Assembly: GCA_903875425.1 (NCBI GenBank)
Contig: CAIQWC010000007.1
Span: 1 to 53,871 of the forward strand
Length of the DNA: 53,871 bases
From: an uncultured Actinomycetes bacterium
GTDB lineage: Bacteria; Actinomycetota; Acidimicrobiia; Acidimicrobiales; RAAP-2
Direction: 5' to 3'
Positions 1-8,025 of this stretch are shown here, piece by piece (the first letter of the stretch is position 1; each line of letters starts with the position of its first letter). Made by a program: the position numbers and the translations under genes. Under the pieces are notes generated by a model. The model was not told the origin of the DNA, made no database searches, and was given only the letters and a program-made list of their open reading frames with translations.

Positions 1-305
1 TCAACCATCGAGCAATCGTGACGGGTGGTGCGGGAAGCGGTAAGTCCCGACTCGCCCTTGCTTGGGCCCAACGGGCATTGCGGCGTGGTGATCGAGTGTT
101 AGTGACCTGCTACAACGACCCCTTGGCTATCGACCTCGAGGAGCAATTGAGTTATCAAGAAGGTGAGTTAACCGTTGCACCAATTCTTCGACACCTCGAA
201 TATCAATTGGGTCTCGAATGGCGAGAGCCCGGGGAAAATCAATACACCATCGGATTTCTCAAAAAGAGTTCGACTAGGCCACTCGCCAGATTTGAACGGA
301 TCTAG
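1..305 (+). CDS. Truncated P-loop ATPase (UvrD/NERD-helicase-like N-terminal ATP site), enters from left edge
   Basis: An open frame enters from the left edge (first whole codon at base 3) and stops at 303-305. It contains a Walker A motif, TGGAGSGKS, followed by a stretch ending VLVTCYNDPLA. That arrangement is typical of the first motif of superfamily 1 UvrD-like or nuclease-domain (NERD) helicases, where a phrase like 'VLLLCFNRPLA' follows the P-loop. The later helicase motifs (Walker B, motifs III-VI) are missing because the frame stops about 80 codons after the P-loop, so the protein is truncated. The stop lies 27 bases before the 3' end of a tRNA-Arg gene, which suggests disruption by recombination at the tRNA. 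The nuclease or helicase function is inferred only from the P-loop context. Confidence 0.5.
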   Translation, partial: NHRAIVTGGAGSGKSRLALAWAQRALRRGDRVLVTCYNDPLAIDLEEQLSYQEGELTVAPILRHLEYQLGLEWREPGENQYTIGFLKKSSTRPLARFERI

Positions 306-331
306 TGAGGGTGTGCCACATTGATTCCGAG

Positions 332-408
332 TGGTGCGGCGAGAGGGATTCGAACCCCCGACCCTTGGTTCCGTAGACCAATGCTCTAATCCACTGAGCT
401 ACCGCCGC
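332..408 (-). tRNA. tRNA-Arg (anticodon ACG)
   Basis: The reverse strand folds into a full cloverleaf. The acceptor stem starts GCGGCGG, the D arm reads AGCTCAGTGGATTAGAGC, the anticodon loop is CTACGGA between TTGGT and ACCAA, and the T loop is TTCGAAT. The anticodon is ACG, which reads CGN arginine codons after A34 deamination. The 3' CCA is encoded (332-334). Truncated and mobile-element-like genes lie on both sides, consistent with use as an integration site. Confidence 0.95.
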
Positions 409-726
409 ATGACTCTCCAAAGAGAGCGTGACACATCTTACTAGACGACAACAGCTTGCGAATCTGGCCGGAAATGCTCCATAGTGAGACCGATGGAGGC
501 AGTGATCGCTGACCTATTCGCAACGGGCAGTTGTCTTGAAATCTCGAAACAGGCATAATCCCTAGAAGCCGCGCCAATCGATATTCAGGCATTCACAGTC
601 ATTCAGGATCTTTACCGGTTTCGTGTTTGCGTGGCGCTCATCACTGACCTAGCGATGAGCGTTGACGGTACCCAAGGCTCCTCAGCAACTCCCCACCGTC
701 TATCTCGTCACCCTTGTCGCGAGACA
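409..726. other. Intergenic stretch with no supported gene
   Basis: The 318 bases lie between the tRNA-Arg 5' end and the end of the ROK kinase gene. I see no cloverleaf, no convincing start site and no protein family in either strand. The short open frames here have no recognisable motif or ribosome-binding site. It may be decayed element DNA. Confidence 0.5.
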
Positions 727-1464
727 TCAGTCGAAAAGCCTGCTGCCGCCCAGAATCCCCATGGGCTCCCGATGTACCCAGACGCGATCTAAGAACGGTT
801 CGAGCACACGGCGATTAAGCCGTGGAGCGTTACCTCCAACTAGGTAAATCTTCTCAGGCTGATGGAGCTCCAGGATCTCCGCCACTACATCCGCGAGATC
901 TTTGGACCAGTAGTCCTCACCCATGGCGAGCATCGCTTTCGTACCCAAAAGCTCGTCATATCGGGTGTGAGGCCTCGCGACAACGTCGTGAATTTCTTGA
1001 TGCTCAAGCAGTCGACCATCTTGAGTCCTCCCACAACCAATGCCCGTACCGAGCGTGATGGTGACCTCGAGCCCCAGACCTTGACAGCAGCCAAGAGCCG
1101 CAACATCGGCATCGTTGGCTAGCGCAATGGGAAGGCAAAGCGCGGCGATGAGCAGTGTTCGCAGGGGGGCTTGCTCCCACATACGCCGAATCTCTCGATC
1201 ATCTTGACCAGCCTTTATCCTCGCGAGATTCGATGGATCGCTCACGATGCCATCGAACACCTCGCCCGGGAAACCAATCCCAACTCGGTCAAAGCCCTCG
1301 AATTGACGGCTGAGGCTCACGATTCGATCAACGAGTCGTTCAGGAGGAAGGGGAGCTTGCGTCTTGAGGGATCGGATCTCAGAGATCAAGGTTTGCGTCT
1401 TAGAAACGGTCGCGGCCTTCATGGAGGTCGCGCCAATATCGATACAGAGCGTGACGTGATCCAT
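727..1464 (-). CDS. ROK-family sugar kinase, polyphosphate glucokinase-like
   Basis: The 245-residue protein has the ROK/ASKHA layout. Phosphate-1 is DIGATSMK (near residue 9), GIGFPG follows near residue 62, the catalytic-base motif NDADVAALG is near residue 115, and a second phosphate loop is TLGTGIG near residue 136. Length and motifs match the polyphosphate/ATP glucokinases of Actinobacteria, which phosphorylate glucose in the cytoplasm. The canonical zinc-binding ROK signature is not evident, as in that subgroup. The start is fixed by a TACAGT -10 element six bases upstream of the ATG (leaderless mRNA). The first 46 bases overlap the end of the coupling-protein gene. Substrate and phosphoryl donor are inferred from family resemblance. 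Confidence 0.8.
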   Translation of the reverse strand: MDHVTLCIDIGATSMKAATVSKTQTLISEIRSLKTQAPLPPERLVDRIVSLSRQFEGFDRVGIGFPGEVFDGIVSDPSNLARIKAGQDDREIRRMWEQAPLRTLLIAALCLPIALANDADVAALGCCQGLGLEVTITLGTGIGCGRTQDGRLLEHQEIHDVVARPHTRYDELLGTKAMLAMGEDYWSKDLADVVAEILELHQPEKIYLVGGNAPRLNRRVLEPFLDRVWVHREPMGILGGSRLFD

Positions 1465-2786
1465 CTCTTTACTGTAACGAAGACAGAATCTTGAATCTTG
1501 GGTTGTTTACCTAACACCAGACGTACTGGCTTCATACTTCCGCTCACCACCAGCCCTCGATGAGATTTCAGCGTTCGAATATCGAAGGAGGATTCTTTCT
1601 CGTCCCCGCTTCTTTTCCCTAGGGCTTGGTGGGCCATGGAGCCAACCAAGGGATCACTACTTCCAGCGAGTAGTACTCGGGTGCGGTGGTTATTCACAAT
1701 GGACTCAGCTCGAAGACCCCATCGAGCATGGATTTGAGCGAGGTCTTGAAACACGCTGAGCAAGGTGATCCCGTGGCTCGCACAGGTCGCTGCCACGACG
1801 TCGAGTTCGGGTAAGGGTGCAATGGCCGCGGCTTCATCGAGTACGACGAGGAGCGGCTCCTTCAAGCGCCCACCTTCTCGTTGAGCTCTAGAAAATGCTG
1901 CTCGAAGCACCTCGTCAACGGCCAAGGCAAACAGAGCCCGATAGCGACGCTGGTCGTAGCTAGGTGCACAGCAGTACAGCGTGTTCGAAGCTCCGAGTAA
2001 GGCGGCTGGGTCAAGCACGGAAGTCTTCATCTCGGTCACCAAGGGATCGACAATGGCTTCAATGGTGGCGCTGATGGAGGCAGCTTGGCGCTCTTCTCGT
2101 TCGGCACAAGCCATCGCCGCCGATAAGGCCGCTTCATGACCACTGTCTTCAATCAGGCCTACCCATTCACTTGTTCCTCGGCTCTGCACCCAAGACAACA
2201 CCTGTGCGATGTCGCCTCCTATTTGGGAACTAGCGAAACAGAGCACGCTCAACGTCTTAGCTGCCATCTGGGTCCAGAAGTGACTCTCAGCGCTGAGCGT
2301 CCCCTCGGCATTGGCCTGGGTTAAGGCATGACCAACGCGTTTCGCGCTGTCCCAATCTCGGACCAAGGCGACCGGATCGAGACGGCGCGAATCAATACCG
2401 TGGCTCCGAGAAGGATCCACGATCCCTATCTCGCCCCGGCTCCTGCGTAGCTTGCTCGTCGCCACCACGACGTCGTCTTTGACACTGGCCACCAACACGG
2501 GCCCTTCCCAGGCCGTAATCGCTGGGATCACGATGGAGGAGGTTTTACCCGATTGGGTAGGCCCGACCACCAAGACCGAGTGATCAGCGGGAGCCTTGAG
2601 TCCGCTCGGTGTTGCCCTCCACGATGAAAGGGCAAAGCGCCCCAGCACAATGTGGTGCTTGGACGTCTTGCTCTGTCTTAAGGGAGCACAGGTCCCCCAC
2701 CTAGCAAACTCATGGCTACGGGTGCTTGGGTGTTTTATGGACCACCACGCAAGGGCGATCACTCCCCCCATAATCAGATAGCTCAC
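1419..2786 (-). CDS. VirD4/TraG-like type IV coupling ATPase
   Basis: The protein is a membrane-anchored DNA or substrate-recruiting ATPase of conjugation and type IV secretion systems. An N-terminal hydrophobic segment (MGGVIALAWW) precedes Walker A GPTQSGKTSS and, in the C-terminal half, Walker B LLVVLDEAAAIAPL. The phrase SILSVFQDL-like 'LLSVFQDLAQ' is typical of TraG/VirD4 proteins. I place the start at the GTG at 2786, which overlaps the virB4 stop as GTGA. This gives 455 residues; a longer frame from 2876 would overlap virB4 by 94 bases. It is the last gene of a coupled series and fits a role in selecting substrate for the channel. No relaxase gene accompanies it. Confidence 0.85.
   Translation of the reverse strand: MSYLIMGGVIALAWWSIKHPSTRSHEFARWGTCAPLRQSKTSKHHIVLGRFALSSWRATPSGLKAPADHSVLVVGPTQSGKTSSIVIPAITAWEGPVLVASVKDDVVVATSKLRRSRGEIGIVDPSRSHGIDSRRLDPVALVRDWDSAKRVGHALTQANAEGTLSAESHFWTQMAAKTLSVLCFASSQIGGDIAQVLSWVQSRGTSEWVGLIEDSGHEAALSAAMACAEREERQAASISATIEAIVDPLVTEMKTSVLDPAALLGASNTLYCCAPSYDQRRYRALFALAVDEVLRAAFSRAQREGGRLKEPLLVVLDEAAAIAPLPELDVVAATCASHGITLLSVFQDLAQIHARWGLRAESIVNNHRTRVLLAGSSDPLVGSMAHQALGKRSGDEKESSFDIRTLKSHRGLVVSGSMKPVRLVLGKQPKIQDSVFVTVKRWITSRSVSILARPP
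1465..1476 (-). promoter_or_regulatory. Leaderless -10 element of the ROK kinase gene
   Basis: TACAGT (1471-1476, reverse strand) is followed by six bases and the ATG. The promoter lies inside the coding sequence of the upstream coupling-protein gene, so the kinase can be transcribed separately. Confidence 0.5.
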
Positions 2787-4030
2787 GGTGCAAGCATCTG
2801 GTCGGTATCGATCATGGCCCACTCGAAACGTCCCACCCGGTGGTGTACGACCTGAGTCGTCGCTCCCACCTGCCAAAGCGCAGTACCCCTCGGTAATCTC
2901 ACGAGCAGGTCTCGTTGTATCTCCGTGACCTGCAAACGACGGGTGAGTTGTTCGAGTTCCGATGCGTTTTGCGCGAATATCGTGCGTACCTCTGTTTCGA
3001 GCAGGAGCGACGTAGCAAGCGCGCGTTGTTCCGAGCCTTCGTTACCGACGGCCGACAGGTCAGAGATTCGGTGCAACACCGCAAGGTTCGAAATGCCCCA
3101 GGCTCTGCTCAACTTCCACGCACTTTGCAGCCAGCGAGCAGCATTGACATCTCGGAGCAATGCCCATGCCTCATCAATGACGAGCAGCGCTTGGCTAGCG
3201 TGACCTTGGCGATCGCTCAGGACTTGCTGCATCCAAGCCATAACGCACACCATGACCACGCTCAATCCAGCACTGCTGTAGAGCGCTGAGAGATCCACGA
3301 TGACGAGTGGCTGCTCATCGAGATCTAGATGTTCTTGCCCATCGACCATGCCACGCAAGTCCCCGTCGATGAGGCGACGTAACTCCAGAGCTACATCTCG
3401 GCTTTCGTTGATTACCGAGCGATCATCAATCTGCAAGCTCGCAAATACCTGATCAGTAGGTGCCAAGAGGCGCCCGACAACGCTTCGTAAACTTGGTTGT
3501 CGCTCTTCTCGCCGTGCCCCATCGAGCGCTGCTTCGAGTGCGAGGCGCTCTATCGGTTTCAGGCTTCTGCCCATGGTGGTAGCAGCAATGGTTTCAAGGA
3601 GTGAAAGATGGCTACTTCGCTGTTTATCTCGTGAACGATGACCATGGCTACTCATGGGATTAACGCATTGATCTCCCCCGGGCGTGAGTTTGATCACCAG
3701 ACCACCAAGGGCTGCTCCTAAGGCCGTGTACTCACCCTTGGGATCCACAATGAAGGCACGACGACCGAGGGCGAGGTGGCGAATCACCATGGCTTTCACG
3801 AGCGCGCTCTTGCCTCGGCCGATTTGACCCACAATCAGTTGGTTCGGGCTCGTAATCGTGCCTCGTCGGTAGAGCTCGAAGGGATCAAAGGTGAAGGGGC
3901 GACCCATGAGGTCCTCACCGAGGTACATGCCGTTCGCTGGGTCATCAATGGCGCCTACCAAGGGGGTCAGACCGCCGAGATCAAACACGGTGGTCTCATG
4001 AGGCGATATCGAGCGTACCCGCCGCGTCAT
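2783..4030 (-). CDS. VirB4/TraC-like type IV secretion ATPase
   Basis: This 415-residue protein has Walker A GQIGRGKSAL (near residue 68), FIVDPKGEYTALG after it, and Walker B LLVIDEAWALL near residue 285. These mark the motor ATPase domain of the VirB4/TraE family. It is short compared with Gram-negative VirB4 (about 800 residues). The missing N-terminal half appears to be supplied by the separate upstream SCO6880-like gene, as in actinobacterial systems. The start overlaps the upstream stop (ATGA) and the stop overlaps the downstream GTG, so the three genes are translationally coupled. It is predicted to power assembly or substrate transfer at the inner membrane. Confidence 0.85.
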   Translation of the reverse strand: MTRRVRSISPHETTVFDLGGLTPLVGAIDDPANGMYLGEDLMGRPFTFDPFELYRRGTITSPNQLIVGQIGRGKSALVKAMVIRHLALGRRAFIVDPKGEYTALGAALGGLVIKLTPGGDQCVNPMSSHGHRSRDKQRSSHLSLLETIAATTMGRSLKPIERLALEAALDGARREERQPSLRSVVGRLLAPTDQVFASLQIDDRSVINESRDVALELRRLIDGDLRGMVDGQEHLDLDEQPLVIVDLSALYSSAGLSVVMVCVMAWMQQVLSDRQGHASQALLVIDEAWALLRDVNAARWLQSAWKLSRAWGISNLAVLHRISDLSAVGNEGSEQRALATSLLLETEVRTIFAQNASELEQLTRRLQVTEIQRDLLVRLPRGTALWQVGATTQVVHHRVGRFEWAMIDTDQMLAP

Positions 4031-5286
4031 GAGACCATTCCTTGGCCCGACAAGAGCATGGCAGCTACCTGGCCATGCTCACCGTTACAACGCGTTACGC
4101 GCATACCGCGGCTTTGTAGGTGCTTGGCAACGTCTTCCGAGATCGGTGCTTTGTCTCGCTGCACTACGATCACCGAGACTCGTACGCCGTCTTCGCCTTG
4201 TGCGTAGCGCTGCTCTCTTCGATGACGCTGCATCTCTTCTTGCTCCGCTTTGGTGCTTGCCAAAAACCCGGCCCGTTGGCGAAGTTCGCCTTCGGCGATG
4301 CTGCCCGTTCGCTTAGCCCGCACGCTTCGTAGCGCGCTGGCAGCCTCGACCACCGAGATCGACACTCTCACTATCAGGTCGGATCTCAAGAGACAGAGGT
4401 CTCCCAAGAGGTCGGGTCCGAAGAATCCGATAGGAAATCGCTCTAGCCAAAATGCCGTAAGCGTGTACTCACCAATGCGTGCGTGTCCCCACGCAGACTC
4501 GATCTTGAGGCCACAGCTGTCTCGCTCGCAGGTCGCGCCCGTGAGTTCACGCAGCCAGCTTTGTGCACCATGAGCCGAAAGCACCCGTGCGCTGACCGCA
4601 CAGCCCTGGAGAGCCGATCCTAAGGACCGAGCCGCGGCGACGAGGACGTCGCTATCCCAAGGAGATGACGACAGCGAAACCACGATGCGCTGTCGAAGGG
4701 TCTCCAGAGATCCTTCCTGGAGGAGATCCGCGTAGCGCTCTTTGGCCGATATGGGAGCTTCGTGTGCATGCCGACGTACCCAGCGAGCACTGGCCTCTCT
4801 TGGGTCCCGAGCTTGCGTCGTGAGCGTCCACGACAGTTCGCGAAGGGCTCGGTGGGTACTCAAGGTTGCGGTGAGCGCGCTGGCGAACGCGGTCGTTCGT
4901 TGTAGTCGTAGTGCTGAATCCTCAAGGGCGATTGAAGAAAAGGTGAGCTCGAGGTAGACCGTAGCGACGCCATCACAATGCACGATGCCAGCCTCGTCAA
5001 TCGTCGCTCGCAAGGGTCTCGCCAAACTGACCTTGGCGACGAGGAACGACCACGCAATAGCTATCCACTGATCAGTGCTGTAGCCGCGAAGGGGCAGGTA
5101 CGCAGCGAGGAGTCCAAGAGCAAGCAGTGTGACCGCACTCACGGTGGCGACCAACCCATGGGTGAGGCGAGTGTCGAGGAACGCCAAGAGACAAGCCGCC
5201 GCGGTGAGGTAGATCTGGCCGAGCCGCATCCCCAAGAGATGGCGTCGAACTTCCGCGGGGCCGATGACGAATACCTGCTCATCCAC
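4027..5286 (-). CDS. SCO6880-like membrane protein of actinobacterial type IV secretion
   Basis: The 419-residue protein begins with a short soluble segment, has two close hydrophobic helices at about residues 20-65 (PrgI-like), and continues as a long hydrophilic region without a P-loop. This layout, directly upstream of a VirB4 ATPase, matches the SCO6880 family found in actinobacterial conjugation clusters, which corresponds to the N-terminal half of VirB4-type proteins. Its stop overlaps the virB4 start by four bases, and its start overlaps the end of the TrbL-like gene by eight. Family assignment rests on layout and context more than on signature residues. Confidence 0.65.
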   Translation of the reverse strand: MDEQVFVIGPAEVRRHLLGMRLGQIYLTAAACLLAFLDTRLTHGLVATVSAVTLLALGLLAAYLPLRGYSTDQWIAIAWSFLVAKVSLARPLRATIDEAGIVHCDGVATVYLELTFSSIALEDSALRLQRTTAFASALTATLSTHRALRELSWTLTTQARDPREASARWVRRHAHEAPISAKERYADLLQEGSLETLRQRIVVSLSSSPWDSDVLVAAARSLGSALQGCAVSARVLSAHGAQSWLRELTGATCERDSCGLKIESAWGHARIGEYTLTAFWLERFPIGFFGPDLLGDLCLLRSDLIVRVSISVVEAASALRSVRAKRTGSIAEGELRQRAGFLASTKAEQEEMQRHRREQRYAQGEDGVRVSVIVVQRDKAPISEDVAKHLQSRGMRVTRCNGEHGQVAAMLLSGQGMVS

Positions 5287-6418
5287 GGTCTGTCCCCCGT
5301 GGTTTTCGTGGCTGAATCACAGGACCCATGGCATCACGACCAATGTCGAGACTTGGACTGCTGTTGCGTTGAGGGGGCGCTTCACGAGCCCGCTGTACGG
5401 CGCTGTTTCTCATCGGGTCTCCCTCATCGCGCACGCCGGCCGCTCGAGCGTGAGATCGAGTCGACATAGCTAGCGGAGGCGGTCCCGCTTGGCTCAATCT
5501 CGCAATCGCGAAGGTCGAAGCGCTTCGCGCACTACCGTGTTGCACCACCCGCTGGGCATGTTGGCGAAGACCCTGGAGCGAGGCTAAGGCCCCGGATTCG
5601 ACCATGGGGATTAGGCGAAACAGCACAAAGGGAGCAAAGGCCGCGAGAACCACCATGGCCAACCCCAGCAAGACGGCGCTAACTCCGGTGCTGCGAGCAC
5701 TCGAGAGTGCGCCCACACCGAGACTCAGCACCACCACAATCACCAACTTAGAAAGCATCAGCGCGACCAAGGTTTCGACGAGGCGGCGGGCCCACGCCGA
5801 CACGGCAGGCCACAGTATGGTCAGCAAGGCAAGCGGTAAAAACGCTACGACAACGTAGAGAGCGCTGGCTCTGATGATGAGTTCAATCCAGAGTACGAGG
5901 GAGGCGATGACGACCAAGAGACCCAGGAGGGCAACAATGAAACTCGGTACGCTGCTACCTGATTCGGTGAGTTTCACCATGGCAGAAGCAAGCAAACTCG
6001 TTACTGTTTTAATGTTTTGGCCGCTCCCCGCGCTCATACCTGCTGACAGCTGATCGGTCACAACGAGGCCGAGCGAAGCGATGTCGACCGCTGAGCCCGC
6101 CAAGACGATCGACGCTGGCAGACTCACCACCATGATGCGAAGGAGGAGCGCTAGGTCTTGGCGCAGCAGTGCTTGGATAACCGCGACCACAAAGAAGGCC
6201 AAGGCAATAAGTGGCAAGAAACTATCGATGACCCGAGATCGTGTCAGAAACCACGGCGCAGCGAGGTCTACGTGCGTGGTGACGCTGAGGACTCGGCCAA
6301 TTTCAATCAACACCCAGTTGGCACCCGAAACCATCCAAGAAGCTGCGCCGCCAAAGAAGGCGTTGGCAATATCCTTCGCTAGTGACGACACAATTGGTAT
6401 CGAGACGTGCCTGCCCAC
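5279..6418 (-). CDS. TrbL/VirB6-like multispanning channel protein
   Basis: The 379-residue protein has about six to seven hydrophobic segments between residues 15 and 275, including a long central block of Leu/Val/Ile-rich helices. It ends in a charged, Arg/Pro-rich cytoplasmic tail of roughly 100 residues. TrbL/VirB6 proteins form the inner-membrane part of the type IV channel. The GTG start lies directly against the stop of the upstream pilin-like gene. There is no enzymatic motif, and the position between a pilin-like protein and the ATPases is the main support for this role. Confidence 0.65.
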   Translation of the reverse strand: MGRHVSIPIVSSLAKDIANAFFGGAASWMVSGANWVLIEIGRVLSVTTHVDLAAPWFLTRSRVIDSFLPLIALAFFVVAVIQALLRQDLALLLRIMVVSLPASIVLAGSAVDIASLGLVVTDQLSAGMSAGSGQNIKTVTSLLASAMVKLTESGSSVPSFIVALLGLLVVIASLVLWIELIIRASALYVVVAFLPLALLTILWPAVSAWARRLVETLVALMLSKLVIVVVLSLGVGALSSARSTGVSAVLLGLAMVVLAAFAPFVLFRLIPMVESGALASLQGLRQHAQRVVQHGSARSASTFAIARLSQAGPPPLAMSTRSHARAAGVRDEGDPMRNSAVQRAREAPPQRNSSPSLDIGRDAMGPVIQPRKPRGTDRG

Positions 6419-6721
6419 CTAGTGCAGCCCGCGACCAGCGTGAAAGAAGAAATTAATCAAGATGGGAGCGCCGCCAATCACTATGGCCGCCCCCAGTGAA
6501 ATAAGCACCGCTCGGCGGCCGGCCATGGATTGGTGAACGTTTTGAGAGTGGGCGCCAAGTGCCCACATCACCGCACCAATCACCAAGGCGATGAGGGAGA
6601 GAATCAGGCCCCAACCGGCAAGACCATTGGCGATGGTCTGCAAGGTTCCACTTCCTGGTAAATCACTAGGAGTGGGGTTAAGCGAAACGTTGGAAAGCAC
6701 GAACACAGTAGTGAACGACAC
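6419..6721 (-). CDS. Small two-helix membrane protein, pilin-like (VirB2/TrbC-type position)
   Basis: I choose the GTG at 6721 because it has a clear AAAGGAG ribosome-binding site seven bases upstream. The longer frame from 6781 would add a Cys-rich stretch with no such site. The 100-residue product has two hydrophobic helices (around residues 30-55 and 65-92) separated by a short polar loop, the layout of VirB2-like subunits and of actinobacterial DUF6112-type proteins. It is the first gene of the module, so the site at 6728-6733 probably begins translation of the whole operon. Pilin function is inferred from size, topology and position. Confidence 0.6.
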   Translation of the reverse strand: MSFTTVFVLSNVSLNPTPSDLPGSGTLQTIANGLAGWGLILSLIALVIGAVMWALGAHSQNVHQSMAGRRAVLISLGAAIVIGGAPILINFFFHAGRGLH

Positions 6722-7031
6722 AGAGCTCCTTTCTTTGCAGCACCCACATCGGTCGCAGCAACGGCACCCTCGCACGCTCATCTGAGATTCATCGCCTGAA
6801 CTGGCCTACCTTTTACTTTGCTTCGTAACGCCAGCAGCAACCCTCACGATGCAAGGAAGAATGCTGGAGCGACTCATGCCACGCCAAGAGCCTCGACACG
6901 CAGCCTTGCCGGTCTTACGAAGGGTCTGCGTGACTCCATAGCCTGCACAAACATCTTCCTAAGAGGTCCATTTCTTCACTAAGGTGAGATTGACGTAGCG
7001 GAGATGATGTGGCAACAAAAGGCGTAACTCA

Positions 7032-7658
7032 GTGATTGCCACCTTGGGACTGAGTTCACCGATTACCCAAGCAGCTGGCATCCTTGCTGCTGGCCTCACG
7101 ATTTGTCGAACGGTTCCTCAGACCTATCGCGTGGTTCGCATATCGAATGAAGGCGTCTCGAGCGCCACGTGGCTCATTACCTTCTTTGGGAACCTCACCT
7201 GGTTTTGCTATGGCGTCTTCAACAACGTACCCGCCGAATGGTACGCAAACTTGCCTTGCTTTATCTTGGCTGGCTCAACTTTCGTCCTCATCCATGCTCG
7301 ACGAAACACACTCAAGCGGGGTGTGTTCCTCGCCATAGGCGTCACCGGTGCGACCGCGCTCACCGTCACCATCGCCGAAGCGAGTGGTCATCTCGTCATT
7401 CTCTCCTTTGTCTGCGTTTCGGCTGCGTTCGTGATGTTCTTGCCCCAGGCCTATGACGCCGTAACCGCAAAGGATTTGACAGGTATTTCGATTACGGCAT
7501 GGTGTCTTGGTATGGCCACCGCCACCATGTGGGGGGTGTTTGGCATCATGGCTCACAAGCCGCCGGTCTACGCGCCGGTGGTCATTCAATTACCAGCGTG
7601 CACTACCGTCGTCGTCAAAACGGTGTTAAATCGTCGACACATCAAAGCAACGCTTTAA
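7032..7658 (+). CDS. SWEET/PQ-loop family transporter with two repeats
   Basis: The 208-residue protein is hydrophobic throughout and contains two MtN3/PQ-loop repeats. The first has CRTVPQTYRVVR followed by GVSSATWLITFFGNLTWF, and the second has MFLPQAYDAVTAKDL followed by GISITAWCLGMATATMWG. Each repeat forms a three-helix bundle, and a linking helix around residues 100-125 gives the seven-helix plan of eukaryotic SWEET sugar carriers. Most bacterial relatives are single-repeat SemiSWEETs of about 90 residues that dimerise. The GTG start has a weak AAAGGCG upstream. The gene stands alone, and the substrate (sugar or other small solute) is not evident from the sequence. Confidence 0.75.
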   Translation: MIATLGLSSPITQAAGILAAGLTICRTVPQTYRVVRISNEGVSSATWLITFFGNLTWFCYGVFNNVPAEWYANLPCFILAGSTFVLIHARRNTLKRGVFLAIGVTGATALTVTIAEASGHLVILSFVCVSAAFVMFLPQAYDAVTAKDLTGISITAWCLGMATATMWGVFGIMAHKPPVYAPVVIQLPACTTVVVKTVLNRRHIKATL

Positions 7659-8025
7659 GTGGCGATTCATATACCCCCGTTCCCATAATCAAGAAGCTGG
7701 ACCGCCACCGTTGGCCTATGTCGACAAGCTCCGTCCTAAGCGAAGCACGCAAAAGCCAGTTTTCCCATAGTTTCCAAGGGTTTCATCACCCATTGGTCGC
7801 TCGCCCCTGAGCCAGGACCCTCATCTCGTAGTACCCATTCCTCGGCCATCATTACCAACGGGTGACGGTAAGAGAAACCCCATGTGACGTGTAGTACACC
7901 TACGACCCTTCAGGGAACGTTTGAGGGCATTGCCTCACGGCCTAGAAGGCTGGTGCACCAATTCATTAATTTATTTATCTAAGGCCGATTCACGGGGGCC
8001 TTCCATCTGACAGGATGAAGGGTGC
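7659..8025. promoter_or_regulatory. senX3 upstream region with AT-rich segment and hairpin
   Basis: I see no gene in these 367 bases. Near senX3 there is an AT-rich run (7961-7979), then a 6-bp inverted repeat, AAGGCC (7981-7986) with GGCCTT (7997-8002). It ends 23 bases before the ATG, which has a GAAGGG ribosome-binding site. The AT-rich run probably holds the promoter. A PHO-box-like direct repeat could not be established. Confidence 0.35.

Noticed and set aside
265-305. Weak resemblance of the end of the truncated P-loop gene to a tRNA 3' half (CGCCAGATTTGAAC)
   Set aside because: No stems or anticodon arm can be drawn, and the resemblance is limited to about 14 bases.
7940-7980. PHO-box-like direct repeats before senX3
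   Set aside because: The AT-rich run has no two clear 11-base repeats matching the known consensus.
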